This document shows positions 12,001-23,628 of a stretch of 64,000 nt of DNA, in pieces. Below the pieces are notes generated by a model that worked only from the letters and a program-made list of their open reading frames with translations, was not told where the DNA came from and did no database searches. The DNA is taken from the NCBI GenBank assembly GCA_014825775.1, contig MVAQ01000072.1, forward strand, positions 23,970 through 87,969. Direction: 5' to 3'. The position numbers were made by a program, and so were the translations under genes. Source of the DNA: Krasilnikovozyma curviuscula. Its lineage: Eukaryota > Basidiomycota > Tremellomycetes > Cystofilobasidiales > Mrakiaceae. Within the stretch, counting starts at the first letter, position 1. Each line of letters begins with the position of its first letter.

Positions 12001-13311
12001 TTGTCCTTACCGAGCCAGGTCTCTCCACCATCGTCCACGCCATCAGAGGATCTCGTATCATTTTCCAAAGAATGAGAAACTACGCCATCTACGCCTGTGC
12101 CGTCACTATCAGAATCGTCGTTTCCTTCGCTGTCCTCGCTTTCGCCTACAAGTTCAACTTCCCTCCATTCATGGTTCTTATTATCGCTGTCCTTAACGAT
12201 GGTACAATCATGACCTTGTCCCTTGATCGTGTCTTGCCATCCATGACGTGAGTCCCTTGCCCTCCTCCTACCTCTAAGGCCATCCAATTTATTAATGGTT
12301 GTATTTTTCCTTTCATTTTTCAGTCCAGATCACTGGGACTTGGCCGAGATCTTCTCTTACGCTTTTGCCTACGGTCTTTACCTCACCCTCTCTACCGTTG
12401 TCCTCTTCATTGTCATGCACAACACCAACTTCTTCGAGAACAGATTCGGTGTTGAGGCTATCAAGGAAGTTAACGATCCAAGAGGTCACATGGTTATTTG
12501 TATGTTTCTAATTTTACGTCTAGATCTAGTTCATATACTAACTGTTGTCTTTGTGCCACACAGACCTCCAAGTCGCTATCATTTCCCAGGCTCTTATCTT
12601 CATTACCCGTTCCCACGGATGGTGTTTCATGGAGAGACCATCTACTGCCCTCATGCTTGCCTTCTGTCTTGCTCAGCTCGTTTCTTCCATCATTGCCGCC
12701 TTCGGGTACGTCTATTTCTGTACATATACCCACTCTTCACTTTCTGATTTCTGTCTTAATTTTCCAACAGTAACTGGGGCTTCTCCAGTGTCAAGGGTAT
12801 CTCTGGTGGATGGATTGGTATCGTTTGGGTTTGGAACATCGTTTGGTGAGTAAAGAGTTTACTTTCCTTTTTGTCGGCTTCGTGCGCGGGTGGTTCTCTT
12901 GAGTGGATTAACTAACTCATAACGTTTTTACAGGTTCTTCCCAATGGATTTGGTCAAGTTCGGAATGAAGGCTACTGTCATCAAGGCTTTGCAAGCCAGA
13001 GCTCACGCTTCTAGACCATCTATGGATGGAACTACTGGAACCGAGATGCACAGAACCGTCTCCAGACACGAATCTCTTTACAGCAACAGAACCAACTTCA
13101 TCAACAGAAACCTCCGAAAGGTTGGTCTTGGACAAGGCAAGGTTTCTATGTCGAAGAACGAGCAGGAACGCTTTGGAAGCGCTCAGATCAGTAAGTCGTG
13201 CCTGATTGGTATTTCTTTTTGTGAAAACTTAACTAATATTTTCCTTTTCCCCCTCAATCAGACCAATCTGGCTCCCAACTCGCTCGTCACCCATCGAGAC
13301 CAGCTGCTTAA
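9076..13311 (+). CDS. PMA1: Plasma membrane H+-ATPase (P3A-type)
   Basis: Electrogenic proton pump of the plasma membrane that exports protons using ATP and drives nutrient uptake. Diagnostic segments are all present: the actuator TGES loop, the [12 protein letters not shown] phosphorylation site (catalytic Asp), [30 protein letters not shown], and the hinge [33 protein letters not shown] in pieces. Membrane segments include the [17 protein letters not shown] and [16 protein letters not shown] pairs. The N-terminus is acidic/lysine-rich and cytosolic. The C-terminus is a Ser/Thr/Arg-rich regulatory tail ([17 protein letters not shown]) ending HPSRPAA. About 15 introns interrupt it, for example 9122-9217, 11008-11071, 12249-12324 and 13191-13261. 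Codon use is strongly biased to C-ending codons compared with its neighbours, consistent with very high expression. Confidence 0.98.
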
Positions 13312-13757
13312 GGTTGTTCTCCTCATACCCTCTATCCCCATACCACACTCCATCCTCTGCACTTCCCACCTTCATTCAATTCATAATAGACTCAATTACT
13401 TATTCATCAGTATTTGCCGTAATCGAATCCAATTAACTTCGTAATTTAAAACAAACAAACATCCAAATGTCATAAGGAGCGACCAAAAAGCCACTACTTC
13501 ATGCTTCTTCTATCAACAAAGTTTGTAACGCAGTATAGACTTTTTTGACTTCACACTGCACAAATTGCTACGAAATGCATTGCAAGATGTTTCTGTGGTG
13601 CGTTCTCTCAACTCGAGCTGTGGGAATTCTCCTCGAGAGCGTGGGATTCGGGTTCGGAAGGAACACGGGAGACACGAAGTTAATAGAGGGCAACGCCGCT
13701 CCGTTCACTGATCTTCTCTTCAACCACATCCTCCTCTCGTGAATCTTAAATAGAATT
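13312..13757. other. Intergenic region after PMA1
   Basis: About 445 bases carrying the PMA1 3' end and the upstream region of the next plus-strand gene. No gene or repeat seen. Confidence 0.6.
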
Positions 13758-15574
13758 ATGTCTGGGTTTGCTACTTTCTACGACCCGAATGCCGAGAGTG
13801 AGAAGGAGGTCCCTCTTCCCTCAGCGAAGCCAATCCCCCTGGGTCCAAACGTCACCCTCTGGCCCCCACTCACCCGAAGGGGAACCGGTCCTGGCTTGGT
13901 CATCGTTCGAGCTGAGCCGAAGGACATCCCTTCCAAATGGGAAGATCACCTCGATCCTACTCCTCTCAAGAAATGGGCTGGTATGTAGCACCAAACGGCG
14001 TCTTTCCCCTCATACCGAATCGATTCTCACTGAGAGTTTTATCTTTCGTCACAGAGGAGGGATACTCAACCGTCGAGATCTTGGTTGATTCCTCGGCTGA
14101 AGGTGCTTGGGATGTCGCACAGGGTTTCAAGGAAGGTATCAAAGCCATCCTCTCTCTCCCAGAAACAGACAAGAAAGACAAGATTGGTCTCGTTGTGTAC
14201 GAACCTTCAGCTCTCTCCGCAGTTGTTTCTCTGCTCCCATCCCACCCAATCATCTGCTCGTTAGTCGCCTTTACCCCTGAGCCAGTCGAAAGCATCCCTA
14301 TCCCGGCTCTCTTCCACTGCCACGCACCATTCGAAGTCACTCCTGAACTTGCTGCCAAATTCGACAACCTTTTTGCGTACGAAGATGCCGCTTCTCACTT
14401 CTTCATCCAGCCGGACCACAAGGACTTCTTGGTAGACCTTAACGGTCTGGTCCATTGCCGATCGCTCGAGTTCTTGAGAAGAGAAGTTGGCGGTCCATAT
14501 TTCCCTCTAGAGAAGATCTGGGACGAGCACACTTACTTTGAGTTCGTGGATAGATCTGTTGCGAAGACAATGGGAGTGAGTAGCAGTAACGACCTTACCA
14601 GCGTTGGTTGGATACTAATTACACTATTCTTGGTCGCAGACGATGGTGGACAACCCGTGAGCTTTTTCCGAAAGTACTATTATGGCATTGACTAACTTCT
14701 TGCATTATCTCTCTCTCTCTCAGCTACGTAAATCACGTTCCAACTCTGACTGGGTAAGGGTTTTTATGGTCATTTTGCGAGGCTGCGCTATGGACTCATC
14801 TGGTTCTGCGTTGCTTCTTCCAGTGGTATTGGCCGAAAGAACCTTGGTGCCTTTTATAGAGATCACTTCATTTTCAGCAATCCGCAAGATATCAAGAACA
14901 AGGTTATCTCACGGACCATCGGTACCAACACTGTGAGTGACCGTCGATCTCTCATCTCTTTCTTGTCATGTTTTCTTGGACTGACCGATGTTTGTACTAC
15001 TTTGGGAATGAAGATTGTTGATGAATTCGTCATGGTGCGTATCTCACTTTTTCGTGTACGAGACAAACCGTTGCCAATTATCTACCTCTTCGTCGCTATC
15101 AGTCTTTCACTCACGACAAGATGATCAACTGGCTTGCTCCTGGTGTTCCACCTACTGGAAATTTCGTCTCATTCCCGTGAGTTCATCTATAGCCCCCAAC
15201 CACCTTTATTACCAATCTTGACTTTCGTTTGGCTTTTTCCCAGAATGACGTCTGTTGTCAACATTAGAGGTGATAGGTGAGAAATACTCCACTTCCATAC
15301 ATAAAGGTTCTGTCTGACAATTTTTTCTGCCCTCGCTAGACTATTCCACGAACACATTGGCTGGTCGGCAGACAACGTCTACAAGCAACTTGGTCTACTC
15401 CCTGACTGGGTTCCATTTCCTTACCCAATCAAGACCGGTGAGTTCGCAGGAAAGAAGGTTGAAGTGCGACTCCCAATTGTTGGTGCTGAAGCCGGTGAGA
15501 AGATGTTGGACAAGGACTCCATCGAGAGCAACATCATGATTGGACCAACGTACGGAGTTCGGGAGGCAAAGTAG
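13758..15574 (+). CDS. Dienelactone hydrolase-like / SnoaL-like (NTF2 fold) fusion protein
   Basis: Two-domain protein of about 420 residues. The N-terminal part follows the dienelactone hydrolase pattern (GPGLVIV, LKKWAEEGYSTVEIL, KIGLVVYE), and its later part has FAYEDAASHFF. The usual GxCxGG nucleophile elbow is replaced by VVYEPSALS, so the catalytic Cys is not visible and hydrolase activity is doubtful. The C-terminal half resembles SnoaL-like polyketide-cyclase proteins: VNHVPTLTGGIGRKNLGAFYRDHF, in pieces, then VNIRGDRLFHEHIGW and LGLLPDW. Similar fungal fusions are usually labelled carboxymethylenebutenolidase. The second half is split into tiny exons: 14640-14656, 14724-14753, 14824-14932, 15014-15034, 15103-15176, 15244-15276, then 15340-15574. 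The first intron starts near 13979. Substrate unknown. Confidence 0.75.
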
Positions 15575-15979
15575 AAGAGGGTTTAGAAACTAGTTGTAAT
15601 GGCAATTCCTTTCATCACTTAGAGATGGTCTATGAATCTTTTGCTTTGATACTACATGAAAAAGCGGCATCAGTTAACTGCTCGGTTGCGACGTTTGTTG
15701 TGGTGGCACCTTTACTGTACGGTCAACATTCATCAGGGCATACTCCGATCTAACTGCAGAGAGCTCATTTCCATCTTTCTGATAAGTACACCTTCTTGTC
15801 TTGTAAAGTACCAATTGATAAGACTGGAAAAGTCATCCTGTTCGCGTCTTTTTTTACTGGCGCTCACTGCGATTTTCTCCTCTGATCTGCCAACTGCCTT
15901 CAGCTCGACCTGCTATTCAAGCTGGATTCTGAAGAAGATCTGGTGAAATCTTTCTCTCTTAGATTCACTTGGTCTTACC
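15575..15979. other. Intergenic region before uS9m
   Basis: About 400 bases between two plus-strand genes. No supported feature inside. Confidence 0.6.
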
Positions 15980-17253
15980 ATGTCGTTCAGTAGGTTACCA
16001 CCTTCAGTCCGACGAGCTTCACCGTCCACTGTCGCTTCGTCTTCCAAATTATTCCGTCAAACCATTCAAACATCAGCATACGTCCCATCAGGAGCTCAGC
16101 CGCCCCTATTTGATCCTGTACATCGACCTTTGCCGTCCCACAAAGCTTACTATGCTGGTCTTGGGCATTTTTCCAACGCTATGGTAGACTTGGAAATAGC
16201 CATTACTCAAACTAAAGCATACCTTCACGACATTCATCTATGGCCTAAGCTCCCTTCCATGGTCTTACCTTCAACGATAACCAGAAGGCCCTCTCCGATT
16301 CAAGACAAATGGATAGGTTTGGGTGTCATGAGGACTCAGTTCCTCGAGGCCAATTTAAAAGAGACCGACAGAGCGAGGATGACGGCTCTGTGTGCTGAAT
16401 TGACGCACTTGCAGGAAATTGGAGAGGTAGCAGGTCAGGAGGATGTTGTTTCTGAAATCAAGAAGGTGCTCAAGGTCTTTGCTCGAAAATCTGGCACGGA
16501 AAAGTACTCGCAGGAGAAGGAGGTTGTCGAAGGAGAAGAGGCAAATGAACTGGCTGATGCTACGACGGAAGTGAGCGAAGCTTCAAAAATGAAGGAGGTG
16601 GAGCTCATTGACCAATATGGAAGGTCGAGCGGGAGAGGATACAAGAAGCTATCCAAGGCCCAAGCCTGGATTATTCCCACATCACAAACAGCACCCATCC
16701 TCAACCCACCTCACATTCAATCACTACTTCAATCCAATGTACCATCTCCATCATCACCTATAGAGCTTGGTCAAATATTAATCAACCAGCTTCCTCTCCA
16801 CCACTTCTTCAAACAGACCCACGAACGAGAAGCCGTTCTTAGACCTTTCAAGCTGACTGGCCTGATAGGGGCCTTCAACGTGTTTGCTGTGGTTGATGGT
16901 CCAATACTAGTTGGAAAAAGCAAGGCCGACGCTGTCGCAATGGCAATTGCGAACGCGCTAGTGAAGCATCAAGGAGAAAAAGTGCAAGCTGTGTTGGACG
17001 ATGGTGAGTGTGTAAAGCGGCAATCTGCTCCTTCACTTTCTGACCCTTGTTACTCCATCGCATACATTTTGATCGCTCGTTATTCTCTAGCTTTGCTGAC
17101 GGTTGGAGATCGTAGGCACAGGCTACGAAAGAACACCAACATGAGGGGCCACAATGCTGCCGTAAGTTTTTCTTTTCTCCATTCAGGATTGGAACCACAG
17201 CTGATAACTCTCTGCGGCTTTACGCTTCATAGAACCGATGGGTCAAACGTTAA
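15980..17253 (+). CDS. MRPS9: Mitochondrial small-subunit ribosomal protein uS9m
   Basis: Component of the mitochondrial ribosome small subunit, located at the head near the P-site tRNA. The conserved C-terminal uS9 domain is clear: LTGLIGAFNVFAVVDGPILVGKSKADAVAMAIANALV in pieces, then LLTVGDRRHRLRKNTNMRG and the terminal NRWVKR, with the basic tail that contacts tRNA. The N-terminus is Ser/Arg-rich with few acids, a likely targeting peptide. It is followed by a long, partly helical extension (about 270 residues) as in other fungal uS9m proteins. Exons are 15980-17003, 17091-17161 and 17233-17253; the last encodes only six residues plus the stop. The start ATG at 15980 opens the longest frame. 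Confidence 0.92.
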
Positions 17254-17687
17254 GTTGGGTCCGGTGTTGTTTGCATGCTGGCTTCGTGGAGAAGGATGGC
17301 AGGGAACCTATAGGTACCTCGCTCCTGAGATAGATTTATCTTTGTTTTATCTTTGAGACTGCAAGACGAAGCACTCAGCGTGTTGTTTTCGACAGCATTC
17401 CGTATCTTAGGGGGGGCTGGCAACACGCTCTTTTTTGCTGGGAAGAAAAGGCTTGATCGTGATATCAACAGACGAGCTGTCCTATGCTGCACGATCTTAC
17501 TGAGATCAGTCACCAGAAAATGTCGAGCAAAAATGGCTGGTAAATACAGGCAGAAATAGAGGGGCGCGACCAGCTTTCAACCTCAAGAAAGTCTTTCACC
17601 TGAGAAACAAACCCTCACCGATACCTTCTCCCCCAATTTTCCTTCTTGGTCTTCAGGAGGCCAGGAAGCGCATCCAAGAAGGCTGCC
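17254..17687. other. Intergenic region before the Rif1-like gene
   Basis: About 430 bases. It contains an ATG at 17533 followed by a GTAAAT donor, but no splice from it keeps the frame of the downstream protein. No other feature is supported. Confidence 0.5.
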
Positions 17688-20600
17688 ATGCCCAACTTCG
17701 ACACTTTGGGCTCCTCTTCGGACGCGTTCTCCTCACCTCTTTCGAATGGCTTGTCGTCGAGGTTGCGTCGCCCTACTTTCTTTGGAATAGACACCAATAA
17801 GGAGAACCTGTACAATGCTTCACCTATTCCACTCAAAGGTACGTCACTCCATTCTATGAAGCTGGAGAGCTGCTTGAATTCATTGCTTGCATATTCCTTT
17901 CCCTCGACTTGTCTTCCATCTCCAGTTCGCGTTAGTTCGACTAGTTTTCTAAAGAACCAACGCTCTGTGGTATTCTCACCTAACAACAGGATGCACCCTT
18001 ACGAACTGTCACCTCGTGGGCTGCCATCCTCTTCACCGAAATCCGCGCAAACTTCGACCTCGAGGAGCCACCATCCAAAATCAACCCCAACACGAGGGAT
18101 CTTGAAGCCAGCATCTTCAGCCATCAGGGTAGCTAGAGATGTTGCTGAAGGAACACGACTTAATATCAGAGGTGCTAAAAGGTTGATGATGTTTGGTTCG
18201 GATGGCTCAGATGACACGGTGGTTGGGGTGGTCGCGATGGATATCTGCGAAACTACACACTCAATGGCCAACGGAGAAAGAGAAGGAGAACATCAGGGAG
18301 AAGGTATAGATTATAGCAGCTCATCTCCATTATCCTCAGTTCCACCGTCTTCGTCTGCAAATGGCAGCGGCTCGAACCCACAGAAACCGGCACCCCCACC
18401 AAATCCATCTCCACCGCCCCCACCACCTCCCGGTGATCAGCCGTATTCTGGAGATGGAGACGGTAGTGGAGGCTCTCCTCCAGGTGGAACACCGCCTCGA
18501 ATGCCATCAAGGGATCCAGAAGAGATCGCGGTCGAATTGATGCTCACAGTCCACACTTTGGTGTCAGTCGAAGGCCCTGCATATGAACCAGCTTCCAATA
18601 TTTCTCTCATGGAACTGAGCGATGCCTACGAAGTGCTCGTGAAACAGATGCGATTCCTTACTACTCCAACTGCAGCCAACCCAACACCCATACAATCGGA
18701 TTCCCCAGCTTTCGAACCTTTGCGCTCTAACGCCGCCAAATTAATGAGAGCCTTCGAGAGAGATCTGATAAAGGTCCTCATCTTAGCTAGCTCTTCTTCA
18801 ACATCATCAATTTCTTCACCGTCACTGAATGGCTTCAAGAATGAAGGCGGGCTCTCGTCATCTTCAGACGGCTTCGCTGCTGCTGCCGTGAAACAGGGGT
18901 TCTCTGAAGCTGAAATCACTCGAAGAAGAGAGCAGACGCTAGTCGGAAACGCTTGCTTGAAGTGGCTAGCACTCTTCTTCTACTCCAAAGAAGTTCATGG
19001 ATGTTTTGATGGTAAAATTCGCTCGTTCCTCGACCGTTTGAGTTCTTTGTTTGACACTGAGATCTGTTACGTCTTTCTTTTGTTTCGTGGTATAGAATCC
19101 CAAATCTTCTCGCTCTTTAAACTGTTGATTAGCATCGCCAACCACGAAGGATTAGCAACCACCCAAGCGTCCAAACGGTCATACCACCTTACTCTTTACG
19201 CCCTATCCAACATCCGAATCCCTCAAAGATTAGTTGCCCCAGTAACTCCTCAACTCACGGATACGATTCGTCGAGCGGTGGATGAGAGCTACCATGTCAA
19301 TCTCACATTGAACAAGAAGGGTGAACTGAATCCTAAAGCTAAGTTGGAGGGTGTTGGAATCTTGTTCAACGTCTTCACAAACTATCCGAATTACTTCCTT
19401 CCAACTGCTTCTAAGTACTGGATCCCAATCTTGCTCAAAAGTCTCACGTCCACCTCTCATCCGATCAGAAGCAAAACGACTGCTGCGCTGGGTGCCTTAG
19501 TTCTTGCTGGACAAGATTGGCTAGCCACGGCCGAGTCTGAGTTCTTGGGTGATGAGGATAACAACAAGAAGAAGCAGCTACTCCACTCTGTTATGACAAT
19601 CAAAGAGGAGATGGAAGTCAGCGCGCTGAAGAGTTGCAAAGGCGTGGGTTTGAGAGTGAGGCTGTTAACGGAGATATCGGAAGTGCTCTCAACATCTCTA
19701 AAAACTCACCGTTTGTCGACTTTTCTTCCTCTTCCGTTATCAATGGTGATCCATCACTAACAACTGTGGTTTCGTTTTCATTTGGGATCAGCTCAATGGG
19801 CCGTCGTCAGTTGGTCAGTCATCTTGACACTTCTTGGAAGAGAAGCATTTGCAATCTCTAGTGATTCTCTTCTGGATGTCGTGAAGCCGGCGCTTGTACC
19901 CAACGAACGTCAAGATGGAATTGTCACCCTATTCTCTAGTGCATGGGGTCACCTGCTGCATTCGATGTTTAGTTCCAACGCCAACAGGTATTTCGACTCA
20001 AGATCTCACCAGTTCAATGTCAGCTATGACTTTAGCTTCCTGTTGGCTCCCAAGCGTGTCAAATTCATGTATAGTCTTGCCCGAACTGCTTTAGCGAAGC
20101 TGGACGACGCTCGAATCTCACAGGTCGACGTCACTCTCAAAGATGGCTCACCCTCTAGGAAATGGAAGAGGCGAGGTAAAGATTTTGAGCAAGCTCAAAA
20201 GTTTGCTAGATGGGTCAATGATGCTGTTGAGACTATTCCAGCCGTCTTCTACGCCTGGACTGGTGCTATCTTGCACTCCTCGTCCTTCAGTCAACTAGCA
20301 TACCCGGACAGCTTCTCAGATAGCGCTGATACCAACTCTAGATCAGCAACGTGTTACAGTCATTCAGGAACAAGTTCTTCGGATGACAGTGCTTCTAACT
20401 CGACATCGGTCCCGCACCTACAAGACACGCTCACAAACTTGGATCAGGTCTTTGAGCTAGTGGTGGAGCCTCTGCTCAAATCCTGTCTGAATGTGATAGC
20501 GATGGATGATGCAAAGAAAATGGGATGGTGCTGCTTGTCAGCAATAGTGGGGGACGGATCAGGTCATCTACAGCGACCATGGTCTCTAGATGATTTACTT

Positions 20601-23437
20601 TGTCGTCCCTTCCTCACTGGCGAAATATCATCAGCAGATGTTGATCTACAAGACCCTGCATCTCTATACAGTCTCGCCATCAGTGCGTCCTCCAAACGAG
20701 TTCATCCAAAGCAGATACCAGCTTGGCCACCTGTGTGGATTGCAACGAGATTCTCCAAAATGATGGCTCTATTCGAGCATTCAATTTTAGGCCTCCGTGG
20801 AGTTAGTGGTGTCTCTCTTCACGGCCAAGACGACGACTGGATCAGGTGTGCGGACGGTTATAAAATCTTACCTGTACATGCGCTTTAGTTCTCTTCTCGT
20901 CTCTTTCGTGACTAACTTTCATTGCTATCGTTCGATATTTGGTACTTAGAAACCTCTTGCAGCCATTTGGGAGTCTTTACTCAAATGTCTGACTGAATTG
21001 CAGCCTCGTGAAGGAGAATACCCTCAGTACGCATACGTAGCGGGAATGGAAGAAGTACACAAATTAATCCACACAATCCTCGTAACCCACCCCGATACCT
21101 ATTTACCTCCGACGTTGGAGGCTTACGAAGACAAAGATCTCTACCGGCTTTCCTTGACGGACTATCTTGTGGGAGTCGCCATCAACATCCTTGGATCACC
21201 AGCATTTGCGATGCTCCGGTTGGCACGTCAAGATGGTGAAATTATTGGTGCCCATCCCAAGACCACAAACTGTACCTCTGCAGGTCTTCTTCTGTCTGAA
21301 CTCTTTACTTCATATCCAACCCAGAGTTCTCATCGACCTGCTTTCCTCGCCCTCATGGAAAAGCTAATTGAGGCTGGTGTCTGCGACTTCTATCACCTTG
21401 GAGATGTCACCCGAACGTTTCAAGACACAGCCTCAGATGTTGAAGAACTACAATACGGTTTGTGGAAAATGATCAGTGAGTTTTTTCCCATCTTCGTTGA
21501 CCTGCAAGATGGTTTTTTCTCACTTTCTTCAACCTCAATCAGCGAGGAAATGGTTGAACATGCCCAAACCTACCGTTAGGACGCTATCATCGGAACAGAG
21601 CGAAGCCCAAGGCCACAATCTCACGATTATGGTCATGTGTGATCTGCTTGTGATGCCTTTCAGGGCTTTCAAAACTATTTGGAGAAACGTTTCTCGCTCG
21701 ACATTTGAGTTATGGGATAACCTTCTCTGGTCAGCAATTGAGCGTGCCGCAGCGAAACATCTCAATCCAAATATGATGGTCATCGAGCACATGACAGCAG
21801 GGTTAGAGGACAATGGCGTGCTGGAAAGGTACGTATGCACACGGCCTTGTACATCACCAGTGTTTGATGTTTTCTTTACCTTTCAACTCTTTCAGCCCAT
21901 CGCTTCCTCTCATTTGGTGTCTTGGTGCCGCTGTTCAAGCTCTCGACTTTTCTGGTCAAGCTCTCCTGACAACAGATCAGGATTTGAAGAAACGTCATAT
22001 CGGGAACGGTTTGCCAAAGGATTTCTTGAAGCTAATCAAATCTACACTAGATGAAGTCTTTGAGCGTGCCACAGAGTACCCAGAACTCATTGAACCTGCG
22101 TCAATCTTGATGGACCTCCTCGGTCAAATGATGGAGGAAGTGCCGATTATCTTCGTCTGGAAGGTCTGGGAAACGCTACACACCGTTATTGAGAGATGGG
22201 CCAAGGACAAGCAGCTTGGCGAAGAATATCTCAGTGACGAACTAAGGTTTCGAGCGGTAAGCCGGTCTCATGGCTTGCTTTATATCCGAAAATTCCTTAC
22301 TAAACTTTTCTCTGGACAACAGATTCGTAACATCTATATCTCGGCCTTGAAAGCGCTCAGTCAGAGTGCACCAACCACTGATGGAGATGAATGTCGAGCT
22401 TTCCACCCCTCTGTCGACACCTTCCAGAAGCTCTCGAAGTTCTTGTCGTGCTGCATCAATGAGCCGGACAGCGACTTGATATCCAGCTTCGTGGATTTCT
22501 GGTTTCTCACGTTCGAGAAGTTGGCACATGAGAGTTTGCTACCACTTCAAAGCAATCCTTTGATCCAGCTGATCTTGAAAGATCATTCAGGTATCCGCGT
22601 AGAACTTCCTACAGGATCTATTGCAGCTTCACCATCTCCTCGGCCTCAACTCGCCCAACCAAATGAGAGAGGCAGAACGCCAAAGTCTCCATCTGCTGTG
22701 TGGAAAAAGCCATCAAGGTCTCCTTCAACAGGTCCGCAGTGTTCATTCCATCGATATTTTTGCAACTGTCGAAGTGATGGGCTGACTCGTCCGTTTTTAC
22801 CGTTTTTACCAGCGTCATCGAAATCACGCTCTCGTACATCCTCTAATCCTGGACGTAGTCGGAAATTCTCAAAGGCTGAAGCTGATCATCTTCAAGGTCA
22901 CACCAGCTCGTCACGAAGAGCTGTTTCACGAATACCGTGGGTCGAATTGCTTTGTGTGGTGTGGCGATCAATATGTCGGTGTGAATACTGAATTTTGCCT
23001 GAGATTCTTTAGGCATAACCCCAAAGCACGAAAACGTCAACCTTTGTCCAAAGAATCCCCTTCAGGTGCATCTGATAAGGACAGGGATATTGGAATGACT
23101 ATCACTGAGCGGTCAATACCACCCAATCGTGACGAGTAAGTAGATCATCTTCCCCCTTAGCCGGTATCTTTCGAGGAAACGTTTTCAGATACTCTATCCG
23201 TGCTCCTCTTGTAGTGCTCCAACAATTACAACTCCACGTTCGCACCGACGCCAAGCTCGAACACCTTCATACAATGAAGCTTCCTCAGAAGACGAAGACG
23301 AACGCAACAACGCCGACGATGCAGATGATTGGGCTCGTCCTAACCAGAATGGAGAGAATAACGCTGATGATGATGTTGAGATGTATCATACTCAAGATGA
23401 GGATATGGGTTTTCGGGTAAAGAGAACGAGACGATGA
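17688..23437 (+). CDS. RIF1: Rif1-like telomere and replication-timing regulator
   Basis: Large protein (about 1,600 residues) with a disordered N-terminus, a long alpha-helical repeat region, and an acidic then basic C-terminus (EDEDERNN ... VKRTRR). The helical part has the Rif1 N-terminal domain style: LFNVFTNYPNYFLPTASKYW and a following HPIRSKTTAALGAL repeat. The N-terminus has an RSVVF (17961-17975) and a GILK (18096-18107) motif. Both fit PP1-docking consensus, in the RVxF-then-SILK order known from yeast Rif1. Rif1 proteins recruit PP1 to counter DDK at origins and act at telomeres. Introns are supported at about 19012-19095, 19650-19791, 20874-20949, 21476-21542, 21829-21895 and 22256-22322. 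The part from 22730 to 23010 needs at least two frame-changing introns that I could not fix with confidence. The start is the first in-frame ATG; an upstream exon is not excluded. Confidence 0.7.
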
Positions 23438-23628
23438 AGATTCAGCAGTAGAAGTGACGGCTTGTAAGATATTGTATATTTCCTGTCAGCTTTTTTCCCT
23501 TGCATTGGATCTTGAACTACACGCATACTGTATACCTATCGCATGTTTATTTTCTATCTTTACTTCGTCGTCCCTGACAAGCAGCTTGCGAGGAAATATG
23601 CAACGGCAGATCTCTCATATCTATCCAT

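Noticed and set aside
11351..12287. Minus-strand frames of 172 and 222 codons inside PMA1
   Set aside because: Antisense to strongly biased PMA1 codons, which often leave the reverse strand open; no family resemblance.
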